From the NCBI GenBank assembly GCA_003116995.1, contig BDSL01000020.1, forward strand, positions 1 through 64,000: a DNA stretch of 64,000 nucleotides, read 5' to 3'. The notes under the pieces are model-generated. The model worked only from the letters and a program-made list of their open reading frames with translations, did no database searches and had not been told where the DNA came from. This DNA is from Yamagishiella unicocca (Eukaryota; Chlorophyta; Chlorophyceae; Chlamydomonadales; Volvocaceae). The first letter of the stretch is position 1, and each line of letters starts with the position of its first letter. Below, in pieces: positions 1 through 10,600 of this stretch. The translations under genes and the position numbers were made by a program.

Positions 1-14
1 CGGTACCGGGGTGG

Positions 15-108
15 CAGACCGGGTGGCGTACCGGGTGGCAGACCGGGTGGCAGACCGGGTGGCAGACCGGGTGGCAGACCGGGTGGCAGACCGGGTGGCA
101 GCAGCCGC
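15..108. repeat. 12-bp minisatellite
   Basis: About eight head-to-tail copies of a 12-bp unit (cagaccgggtgg) lie at the left edge, in what should be the intron following the last visible exon of the DNRLRE gene. Because 12 is a multiple of three, a short open frame of ADRV repeats appears on the plus strand; it is an artefact of the repeat. Confidence 0.85.
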
Positions 109-205
109 TGCTCTCGCGAGGGAGGGACGGACGTCATACGGGAGGTACGCCCCTCACCCTCTCTTCCCACCCACAACCCCCCCACGTCTGCTCCGCTCCA
201 CACAC

Positions 206-2194
206 CTGAACATCAAACCGTGATTAGCTGACCCGTTGTTCGCCAGCCAGGATCCCACCAGGCGGGCATCCAGGGGTATGGTCTGCACCCAGTAGCCGTT
301 GCGGCCGTCTGCAGGGACCACAAAGCTGATGTTGGCGTCGGCCGAGCAGTCCGCCCAGCCGCCCGGCTCCGTCCAGTTGACGCTGGCAGCGCCCGTCCAG
401 CGGGAGTACAGCCAGCCGGTGGATTTGAACCTGCGACCATGCAGCGCGGAAAGGTGTCATTCTTCTGGTGCTCGCATGGCACCGCCCCCGAGGGCCGAGG
501 CGACGGCACCCGGCAGCGACGGGCGCCGGCTGCGGGGGCTCCTCGTGTGGCGGGACGGTGGTGGTGGTGGTGGTGGCGGTGATGGTGGTGGTGGTGGTGG
601 CGGTGATGGTGGCGGTAGTGGTGGTGGTGATGGTGGCGGTAATGGTGGAGGTAATGGTCGCATCGGCAGGTCAGGGCCACCGCCCCAGAAGCGACGGGAA
701 GCTGGCGAGCCGCTGGCAGCATTGATCTTGCCTGGAAGCGCAGCCGCATTCGGCCAAACACAAATACCAACGTCAGCGCCAGTGGTACGGCGGTACGGCG
801 GTACGGCGAGGATGCCCCCCCACGCCGCCGCGCCGCCAGACGCGCAGTGTGGCTCAGCTCAACGGCCCCCGGCCTGGCGGCATGACGTCACCCCGTGATA
901 CGGCGCCATGACGTCACCCTGTGATACGGCGGCATGACGTCACCCCGTGATACGGCGGCATGACGTCACCCTGTGATACGGCGGCATGACGTCACCCCGT
1001 GATACGGCGGCATGACGTCACCCTGTGATACGTCACCCTGTGATACGGCGGCATGACGTCACCCCGTGATACGGCGGCATGACGTCACCCTGTGATACGG
1101 CGCAGCACGTAGTGCGGCTCGGCTCGGCTCAGCTCAGCTCAGCTCAGCTCGGCTCAGCGTCCGCCCCCCCTTTCCCTACTGTCGATGTTCCTTAGAGCTC
1201 TTTGCTCCTTAGCGGCAACGAACGGGGTTTCTTGTCGAGCCCCCACCTTTCCGAGCTGGCCTCGTAGTAGCTCCAGGGGGTCGTCAGGAAGCATGCCTGC
1301 ACGGCGATCGGCGTGTTCCAGTTCACGAAGGTGACTGACAGCTCCGCCGCCTCCACCACTGCGCCCGCGGGCACGTAGCGGTGCGCATCGTCGAAGCGGA
1401 GCAGCGAGCGGAATTGGGTGCCCGCGGAGTCCACCCCCACAGCAAAGGTGCCCGAGGATTGGTTCCACCAGTAGGAGATGCCATTCGGGAAGGAGCTGAT
1501 TAGCTGGACGGGGGAGGGGGCGGAGGGGGGGAGGGGGGAAGGGTTTCGAGGAAGACCCGTGGATGCGAGGAAAACCGTTTAGGAAAGATGTTTTGAGATG
1601 CATGCTGGAGAACTTGGGTGATGACATGAAAGACGAAGGGGGTTTACGTAAAAGAAGGGGGAGGGGGGAGGGCGGGAGGGGAGGAGGGGGAAAGGAGGGA
1701 AGGAGGGAAGGAGGAAGGGGCTGATTAGCTGGGAGGGGGGGAGAGGGGAGAGGTGGAGGAGGACGACGGGGCGGGGAGGCTGTGGACGTGAAACGGTGCT
1801 GGGGAAGCTGCGGGGAAGCAGCGGCGTCGTCGGCGTGGCTGCTTGGCACGGGGCTGAAATGCCACGAGGCTGTCTGAGGTATCACCAGGGAGCCTCTGCG
1901 CGTGCGGTGTGGGTGCGCGTGCAGTGCCTGTTGAGGCAGCAACGCAAGTTGCCGCTGCAGCGCCGGTGAGGCCGGCGTTTGGGGTGCCTGCGCCAGCCGG
2001 CAGCGGCCTGCAGCCGCCAGCCACGACCGCGCTACCTGGGTGCTGATGGAAGCTTCGTGCGTTGCGTTGTATGTGGACGCGTTGCCGCCGACCGGCTTCA
2101 TTGAGCGGCCCGTCACAAGTAGGACGGACGCCCGCTGCGCGCCAGCTTCATAGGACCAGAGCGCTAAGAGCACCACGAACGATAACTTCTTCAT
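206..2194 (-). CDS. Secreted DNRLRE/CBM96-like domain protein, 5' part (runs off left edge)
   Basis: Minus-strand gene with three visible exons: 2194-2036, 1503-1247 and 430-206. All junctions are GT-AG and stay in frame (phases 0, 2, 2); the gene continues beyond position 1. The N-terminus is a classical signal peptide (MKKLSFVVLLALWSYEAGA, cleavage likely after AGA), so the product is probably secreted or cell-wall-bound. The following 160 residues have the hallmarks of DNRLRE/CBM96-like modules as I know them: a charged RSLLRFDD block, a V-PAG-VV-A-L strand motif, NWNTP, SRWTGAASVNWTEPGGW, and the closing LDARLVGSWLANNGSANHG, matching the usual 'V--W--G--NHGL' ending. Family assignment is by motif, not by search. 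Introns carry a 26-bp tandem array, a GGT array and a plus-oriented copy of the dispersed intron repeat (1542-1621). Substrate is unknown. Confidence 0.75.
555..655. repeat. GGT/GGC trinucleotide array
   Basis: An imperfect GGT/GGC/GAT trinucleotide run lies in intron 2 of the DNRLRE gene. It creates poly-Gly, poly-Val and poly-His/Pro frames on both strands which I do not regard as coding. Confidence 0.85.
878..1100. repeat. 26-bp tandem array, each unit with a TGACGTCA palindrome
   Basis: About eight copies of a 26-bp unit (catgacgtcaccc[c/t]gtgatacggcgg) lie in intron 2 of the DNRLRE gene, with one shortened unit near 1026. Units alternate strictly between ccccgtg and ccctgtg for much of the array, suggesting amplification of a 52-bp dimer. 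Every full unit contains the perfect palindrome TGACGTCA. A short ctcag/ctcgg run follows at about 1115-1156. Confidence 0.9.
1542..1621 (+). repeat. Dispersed intron repeat module (copy in DNRLRE intron 1)
   Basis: One of the clearest copies of the module that starts with a tcgaggaagacccgtggatg motif, continues with an accgtttag motif, and ends with an atgcatgctggagaact motif. Here it is antisense to the gene. Other copies are near 5268, 7730, 10150, 18666, 20388, 21660, 25075 and 28000. Confidence 0.8.
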
Positions 2195-4263
2195 AAGGCG
2201 TGATTTGTATTAGTAAAGCCCGAAAGGAAGACGGTAGGCACCGAGGCGAAAAGAGAAAGTGCGCCTAACGAGACGTTCCCTAACGTCTAATGCACGCTAT
2301 GCTACCGGTACTTGAACAAATGAATGAGCTTTGCTCATATTGTTGGTCACAATTCCACGTTTCAAAACCTTCAGTGTGACAAATTGTGAACAAACAAACC
2401 CTTGCTAATCAGTTTAATGGTCAGAAGAAGTTCCAGTGTCTTCGAGCCCGGGCGAACCCAAGGCAAGAAGAGGGACCCATGCCGGGCCTCACCATACGAC
2501 AGCCGGGGCTGAACCCAGCAGACGCCCCCAAGGGCACAGGCAAGCCTCAAAAAAGCAGTAGACGCCGGGCAAAACCATGATAAGAGAGAGAAGCCAGGGA
2601 AACGAAGCCACACCGGACGACAAGCCGGTCTTGTAATTATCGGTATTATTACGTCCATAGCATTTAACCATTTTGCCATAAGCAATTTTTAAGCTCGTGA
2701 TGGAACACGCGAACACCCGCCTTAGGGAACGGCTACCGAAGCTCGGAAGCTGCGTTTCCGTGTTCGTACAAAAGGAAAGGATGCCATGACAAGCTGAGCG
2801 CTGACAGCGCAAGCGACTATGGGGACGCCGCCCATACATTGCCGAAATATGATAGTGCCTAATAAAGTGTTCCGCAATCAGGTGCGACAAGGTACGCCAA
2901 GTCCACGGGCTAAGTACCAACCGTAACCTACAGTTGGGTACGGTCACACAATAACCATACGGGGACCCACCCTTTTGGGTACTTGCATTGTTCGGTTTTG
3001 GGCATCTACTGGCGGCTAGTGCTGGCTTCTCGTACGGTGAGATCAGGGACATGCGTCCCCTCTTGTCCTGGGCTCTCCCGGGCTCGACGGCAAAATTATT
3101 ATCAGTAATATCCATTGTGCAGTCGTGTCCGACATATGATCGATTGCGACAACGGTTAGTAATCAAATCATCAGTAACGGCGCCTTCACCTGGTACGAGC
3201 GCGGCACTGCATGCGTCCGCCCATGTCCGCTGATGCGGTACCCAACCCCCCTCTTTGAAACATACGCCTGTGGCGACGCGCCCCGTCGGCTGGCGGCTCA
3301 TCATCACGTCGGACCTCACCACTGCGCACGATTACGTGTTTGCGCACCGTCGTGATACGTACCTCGCCGGGCAGCTCATTACGACGTCTCGTGACGTCAT
3401 CGCGTCGTGCTGGTCGTGATACATCACGATCAAGGCCTCGCCTTGGAGCCGCCACAAGCCGCAAGCCGCAAGAGCCCGCCGACCGACCGACCGGCGCGCT
3501 TGCCCGAACCACCTTTTGTTTACCCAACGATTCGCTTAGCTATGATAAGACGTTGCAGATAGTTGCAGTGTCGTCAAGCCCGGGCTAGCTCAGTAGGTAT
3601 TGGTTCCCCTGGTTCCCCTATCGCCGCCCACACAGTAGCCGCCTCGCGCGCCCAGCCCCGCTGAAATGAAGATGCTGTTTATTTCGAACGTTATCACCAG
3701 CAGCGGGTGATGCTTCGCGGTACCGGTATCAACGCACAGTCCTTAAGCGAACAAGACAGCAGTCGTTGGCATTTCACGCACAGCAGCCAAGTCATCAGCA
3801 CCGTGCTTCGCCCGCTTCATCGTGCCCTCGCCGTTCCTTTCGGATGATTGACGTTCATCCGGAGGATGACTCCAACGTTGCTGGTCGCGGAACACTTGCC
3901 GCTTGCCGCAGCTGCTGCTACTTCACTCGTTGAATCCACTCGGTAAACCCTAACAGCACCTCCTCCTTAGCAGCAACCCCCCCTAGCAAGACCCCCCCCC
4001 AAGGATAGCTGCATCAGCTGGTCCAGCCGGCCGAGAGACCGCACATGAGAGACGTGACGTGCGGTTTACCCAGGCGCGTTTTACAGCATCATCGCATTTG
4101 AAATGAGGTGAGATCCTAATGCATGCCGACATGTTCCAGCTCCGGGCAGGCAGACACCCCTCCAGCACCAACCCGCTGCGTCACCGCTCGCCATCTGATC
4201 CACATCGGGAACCCCCGGCACGTTTCGGAGCTCCAGATCGCGCCCTGCCCCGCCCCGTCTGGC
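2195..4263. other. Intergenic region between DNRLRE gene and helicase 3' end
   Basis: I see no convincing gene. GC falls in 2200-3200. Two related segments occur in inverted orientation (about 2425-2515 plus, about 3110-3000 minus), sharing a gagcccggg core, a caagaggg-like core and a ctcacc core. A third relative lies at 30601-30700 and a short one at about 3562-3590. A TGTAA-type poly(A) signal for the helicase may be at 4085-4081 on the minus strand, about 530 bp past its stop. Confidence 0.5.
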
Positions 4264-4354
4264 GTTTCCCTAAACCGCTTCCCTAAACCGTTTCCCTAAA
4301 CCGTTTCCCTAAACCGTTTCCCTAAACCGTTTCCCTAAACCGTTTCCCTAAATC
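4264..4354. repeat. 13-bp tandem repeat with telomere-like core
   Basis: Seven copies of a 13-bp unit (gtttccctaaacc, with single-base variants in the second and last copies). Each unit contains CCCTAAA, the complement of the plant-type telomere repeat TTTAGGG, spaced by CCGTTT. It lies downstream of the helicase stop codon. Confidence 0.9.
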
Positions 4355-4612
4355 GCGAGGGGTCATTGTTCCCGTTATCCTAGCATCGCAACCGGAGCAG
4401 ACGCAGACGGCGGGGTTCGTTATACGACCTGCCTTTATTTCCTCAACCAGGTTCTCCAGCACACACCTCCAAACGTGTGTACCAAACGGTTTCCTTCTGT
4501 GCTCCCTCCCCTCGACACCCTCGGTGCCACCTCCCCACTCCAGCCGCCCCCCCCCCCGCTTTCCCCCCACCCCCCGCCGTGCCTCGCCAACACCTCTCGT
4601 ACTCCCGCCCGC

Positions 4613-7600
4613 TCATCCCTTGCGACAACGGCTACCCGTCACCGGCAGTTGCACCAGCCTCGCCACAACGGCTACTCCCCCCGGTTGCCCCCGGGTTCTC
4701 TTTCGTAACCCCCTAGTTGCCCCTGCCCCTGCCCCGACCCCGACCCCGGCCCCGGCCTCCCCGCTCGCCTCTCCCCGCCCTGCCGCCCCGCTCAAACCCT
4801 CCCCTTCCCCCCGGCCCCCTCCGCCGCCGCCGCCGCCCCTGCTCCCCCCCCTGCCCCTGCCCCCACCCTCGCCCCGATCCTGGCTCCGGCCCCTCCCCCT
4901 CCCCGCCCCCCTCCCCCGAACCTCCCCCCCGGCTTCACCACCCCCTCGGCCCTCACCCCCCGCCGCGCCCTCGCGGCCCCCACTCCGCCCCCGCCCCCTG
5001 CCCCTGCCGCCCCGCGCCCCCCGGCCTCCGTCCTCCCCGCTCCGCCGATCCGCCGCGACGTCCGCCGCCGCGCCGATGTGGTTGCTGAGGCGCTTCCTCT
5101 TGGCTGCTCGCTTGTCCCGCCGCAGCGCCAGCATCCAGTCGGGCACCTCACCGCCCGCCGCCTTGATCTGGTTGGCGATGGGCCGCAGAGCCAGAGAGTC
5201 GTCCTCCGTGAAGAACGTGACGGCGTCACCTGGTGGAGGGAGAGGGGGCCGGGGGGAGGGGGAGGGGGTTTCGAGGGAAACCCGTGGATGCCAGAAAAAA
5301 CCGTTTAGAACAGGCGAAGGGGGAGGGGGGCGGAGCGGATGGAGGGGGAGGGGAAGGGGGGGGGCGACAAGACGAGGATACCCGGTTGTTACACCGCATA
5401 GGAGACGGAGGAGGAGGGGGCAGGGTGGAAGACGTCGGTCAGTTAGGGTGAGGCGGTGTTTCGGCTCCAGGGGGAGGGGGCGCGGAGGAGGAACGTGTGG
5501 CTGCTCGTTAAGCTACCGCTAGGGCCCGCGAAGAAGGGCCGCGGTGTGTTTTCCGACGTGTGTGTGTTTTGCGGCGGGCGAGGGAGGGGGAATGGCGCGC
5601 GGAACCCGGTGCATGCGGAACTCACATGCTGCGGGGCGAGGTGTCATGAGGATGAGGTGGTGTCAGGGCGACAGCGGCGGTGCTCCGACCACCCCACCCC
5701 CTCACCACCCGGTTCTCCTCCCCTCCCCCCCCAAGTCAATCCAAGTGCTCCAGCATGCGCCCACAACTAGGGAGTTCGAAGACAATGGCGCCAGCTATTC
5801 TACGCATGTCGTGTAACTGGTTCTTCTCTGCACCTCCCCCCCCGCTATCTTGTCGTTTTTCGTGTCACCGGTCTCACACCACCCCCCAGCGGGCCCCCCG
5901 TACCCGTATGCCCCGCCCGGCCCGTGCGTCCAATGCGGTGCACGTAGTCGGCTGTGGAGCGAGGGAAGTCGTAGTTGACGACGGTGTTGACGCCGATGAA
6001 GTCCATGCCGCGGCCGATGAGGTCGGTGGCGAGCAGCACCCAGGTGCGGCCGGCCCTTTGGGGGGGAGGGGGGAGGGGAGAGGGGGTAGGGGGGAGGGGA
6101 GGGGGGGGGAGGCGAGGGAACCAGGTTAGACGACGTAGGGGAAGAAGGGGGCGTGGCGAGAAGACCCGACACATAGGAAACGGAGGGCAGAAGCTAGCCG
6201 GCGAATGGTTTTCGGACACCCACGCGTTTGTGGGTGAGGGGGGGATCAGGCGACCAACGAGAAGGCAGGATGCAACCACAGCAGGAGGAGGGGAGAGCGG
6301 GGGGGTTGAGCGGCTTGCTGGTGCCCAAGGGGCTGCCACAACCACACGTACCCCGACACTACTTTTCCCGTTATCCCCCTTCGTCTGCCCGCGTGTCTCC
6401 TCGCCATCCACCCACCGGCCCATACACGGGCTGAGCACCCCCCCCCGCCCGGGCGCTCGCCCAGTCGTGTGTTTTGGCCACCAGCGCCATTCCCCGCCCC
6501 CCCCCGCCCGCCGGCCCATGTGCCCCCGCCGGCATTACCTAAAGTTGTCGATCGCCGCGCTCCTGGCGACCAGCGGCTGCCCGGCAGTGATGGAATCCAC
6601 GTGGACGCCGTCGTACAGCAGCTCCCTGCAGCCCGGGGGGGAAGGGGCGAGAAAACCCGGTAATGCGACACAAGAAAGGGAGAGCAGGAATTAGTTGGCG
6701 CCAGGGGGGGGAAGAAATGGTGCCGTACGCGTGCAGGTGAGGCAAAGGGCCAGGGACAGGTCAGGTGTGTGTGCTGTGGGGGGTAGAAAACACACCGCTA
6801 ACCTCCGCCCAAAACCCACCAGCACCCCCGCCCCCCCCGACCAGTGCCCCTCCCTCCCCCGCGGCCCCTCGCCTCTCCTTTGTGAATCCACCAAACCCTC
6901 CGCCCCTCCCCCTCCCCCTCCCCGCCAGCTATCCTATCGCATGTCGCGTAACCGGTTTTTACGCCACACCCCCGCCACACACATACACACACCCCTCATC
7001 CCCCCCCCGCCCCCACCTGTGCAGCGCCATCGCCCGCTCCTTGCTCCCCACGAACACCAGCACCGGCGGCGCCAGCCCCCCGTCCGCCAGCAGCTGCCGC
7101 AGCGCCAGCAGCTTGCCCGCCTCCCGCCCCACGAACTGCAGCCGTTGTCGTACATTGGCCACCGCTGCGTTCTTGACACCCACTGTGATGCGCAGCGGCT
7201 GCTGCAGCACACTGCGGGCCAGGTCCTCGACTCGCTCCTGGGGGGGGGGGAGGGGGGAGTACAATAAAAGAACCGGTAACGCGGCTGGGGAAATGTAGTG
7301 GGTGCATAGCCTTCGGACACCGGGACGCGCGCGCATGCTACTGGACGGCCACACATACGGACGGCGGGGGGAAGGGGGGGAGGGGTGTAAAACACATCCG
7401 CGAATCCACGGATGCCACCCCGCTCCCCCCTGGTCAGCTCACCGGTGTCCCCCCCCCTACCCCGCCACCCCACCCACCGGCAGCGCTCCCATCGTTCACC
7501 ACCGTCCCCAGTTCTCCTGCTAGCGCCCAAAACCGGTTCCGCGAAACGTTTCCGTGCGTCGCGCGGGGTCCTCGCTTCCTGACGTCTCGCCGTAGCCGCT

Positions 7601-10600
7601 TTAGCTTAGCCGCCAAAGGTCACATTACGACCTTCGGCTTTAGTATCCCCAACCCAGTTCTCCAGCATGCATCTCAAAAACGTCTGTTCTAAACGGTTTT
7701 TTCGGGCACCCACGGGTCTTCCTCGAACCCACCGGCAGCGTGGCCGAGAACAGCGCCCTTGCCACGTCCGGGTGCTGCGCCGCCGCCAGCAGCGAGTCCA
7801 CCTGCTCCATGAAGCCCAGCTCGAACAGCTTGTCAGCCTCGTCCATGACCACGAACCTGGGGGAGCACCCGGGGGGAGGGGGGAAACACCGGGGGTTGGG
7901 GGGAAGGGGGAAACACCCGAGGGGTTCGGTTTGGGGGGAGGCTCGGGGTAACACCGGGGGGTGGGGGGAGGCAGTCCCCTGGGGTAACCCCAGGGAGGGT
8001 TTGGGGGTTTGGCGGGGTTTGGGGGGTGTATAAAACCGGTTTACGCAACGGGCTTTGGGGGGGGGTTAAACCCCGGGGGGCTGTACTGCCTCTTCAAACC
8101 CAAGGAGCCCCTCACGTGTCATACACAGCACGATGAACCCCCATCTGACAGCCCCGGAGGTCCCAACCCACCCGCTTCCCCGTCCCGTGTGGGAGGGGAG
8201 GGATTGGGCAAGCGCCCTGCCCCCAACCCCTCGCCTCCCCCTCCCTCTCCTTTATCGTGTAACCCGGTCTTCTCGCCCCCTCCTCGCCCTCCTCGAAGCC
8301 CTCCCCTCCCCCGCCCAGGCCGCACCTGCACTGCCCCAGCTCCACCTTGCCCTCCTTCACCAGCGCCACTAGGCGGGGCGGGTTGGCCAGCAGCAGGTCC
8401 ACCTTGGAGAAGTCCGCGCCTGCCGCTGTGCCCCGCGACAGCAGGAGGGCACGGAGGCCGCTGCCGGGGAGCAGCAGCTTCAGCACACGGGCCTGGGGCC
8501 GGGGGGGTCAGGAGCGGGTCGGGGGGGGGAGGGGGGAAGCGGGTCGGGGGAAAGGGGGGAAGCGGGTCGGGGGGGACGGGTAGAAGATAATCCGCGAATC
8601 CAGGGCCGACAAACCAAGGGCGATGAAGGGAGGGGAGCGGAGACCCGTGGACACGACGAAGCAGGGTCGACTGTGAGGGGAGGAAACCCCGGTACGGCTC
8701 GGGGGGTGTGAGGGTAACCCCGCGCGAGCGCTGGGCTCGGGGGTGGGTGTGGTGGGCCGAGGTGGAGGGGGCAAGGGGACCGGCAAGAGCCGCAAATCTC
8801 CCCCCCTTGGGCCAGCAGGATCTCGAAGCTTCGTGGCCACGTCAGATCCCCGCCGCTTCCCGAGCCCTGCCAGCCTTCCCCGCCCCCGCACGCTGTTGTG
8901 CTGTGTGGCATACACCGAAATGAGGGGGCCCGCACCAGCACCCCGCCCCAACCTCCACCCCAACCCCACTAGCCCCCCACAGCCCCAACCTCCACCCCAA
9001 CCCCACTAGCCCCTCACAGCCCCAACCCCACTAGCCCCTCACAGCCCCAACCCGCCGCTGCATCCACCTAGCGGGCGCTTGCAGCGGTTCTCAGCGGCCC
9101 CCGGCCCCTGGCTGCACCCCCCCCTCACCCTGGACCACCACCTTCATCGCCCTTGGTTTGTCGGCCGTGGATTCGCGGATTATCCTTTTGCCCCCCCCCC
9201 CACGGGTCTTCCTCGAACCCACCACACCCACCCACCCACACGGCACCCACCTGCTGTGCCGCCAGCTCGGGCGTGGGGCTGATCACCAGCGCCTTGACCG
9301 CCGCCGGCCAGTCCCCCCTGGAGCGCTGCGCCCTCAGCGCCGCCACCAGCGGCACCAGGAAGGCGAGCGTCTTGCCGGAGCCTGCGGCGGAGGGGGGGGT
9401 ATGAGGGCAAACCCGTAGGGGGAGGGGCGTCACAAAAAAGGCACGGTAGGGGGAGGGGGGGAGGGGGAGTGGTAAGGGGGGGAAGCGGAGGGGAGGGGAG
9501 GAACTCCTCCCTGTTCTTCGGCCTTCGTGTTGGCTTCGCCTCTTCTGTATCAGTCGTAGTTGTTTCTTCCCAGCGTGGCCCACCATTGCTCTTCATCCAG
9601 CGTACTTGTGAGGTTACCAGCACTCCCCCCCGCCCTGCCTCTCCACATCGCTCGCATTCACGCCAGCTCGTCCAACGACATACCACCGACATCTCCCAGT
9701 CACACCTGTCGGCAACGTCACCCTCCCTTCCGCCACCTGCTACCCCGGCAGCCGGCTCGTTCCTCTATTCCTCCGCCTCCGCGCGCTTCCGCTGCTAGCC
9801 AGCCCTCCTACCGGTCAGTTCACGAAACCACTCCCGCCTCCGGCCCCCGTCCCGAGGCCCCCGGACTGTTCCGCAGGGTTTCGCAACTTGGCGGTACGTC
9901 AACACAGACGCAGACACAAACACAAACACACACATACACGCACATATCAGCCCCCACACACACGCCCACGGGTTCCCCCCCCTCACCCCACCCCACCTGT
10001 GGGCGCCACCGCCAGGAGCTCCCTGCCCGCCAGCAGTGCGGGTATCGCCTGGCGCTGGATGGGCGTGGGGCTTATGAAGCCGGAGGAGCGGAGGGACGCG
10101 ACTACCCGCTGCATGGCCTTGTACCTGCAAGCGCGGGGGGGGGGGGTTGGTGCGAGGAAGACCCGTGGATGCGAGAAAACACGGTTAAAAACCGGTTTAG
10201 AACAGACGTTTCGAGGTGCATGCTGGAGAGCTTGGGTGGGGAAAAGACGGAGCGCGTGTGTGGGGGGGGAAGAGGTATAGAGAACCCGCGGGGGGGAGGG
10301 GTAGCAAGGGGCGGGGCGGGGGGTGCAATAAAAGACCAGGGGGCAAGGGGGGTAAAGAAACAAAAAGGCAAAGGGGGGGTGTTCGGCGGGATGGGAAGGG
10401 GTTGGGAGGGGGAGCGCACGGCGGGGGCCCACTCGGGTCTTCGTCTCGGGACCAACCGCCAGGTCGTTGAGCATGGCGGTACGGCGGCGTGCGGTTGAGG
10501 TGCGGTTGAGGTGCGCTAGTCGAGTGGAGCCGCCCCCTGTGTTACTCCCCACCGGATCGTCCGCCCCACCGCTCCGAAACCTAGGACCAAAACCACCGGC

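Noticed and set aside
213..770. His-rich minus-strand frame
   Set aside because: Poly-His comes from the GGT array; the true reading of 206-430 is the DNRLRE exon in another frame.
2489..3322. 277-codon minus-strand open frame
   Set aside because: Covers the inverted repeat pair, has no domain, and three competing frames in the region are similarly open.
3575..3625. tRNA-like A-box (gggctagctcagtaggt) followed by ggttccc
   Set aside because: No complete cloverleaf or proper T-arm; at most a SINE remnant.
9560..10498. 312-codon plus-strand open frame
   Set aside because: Spans helicase introns and exon 5 on the opposite strand; composition is Ser/Pro/Thr then Gly-rich, without a domain.
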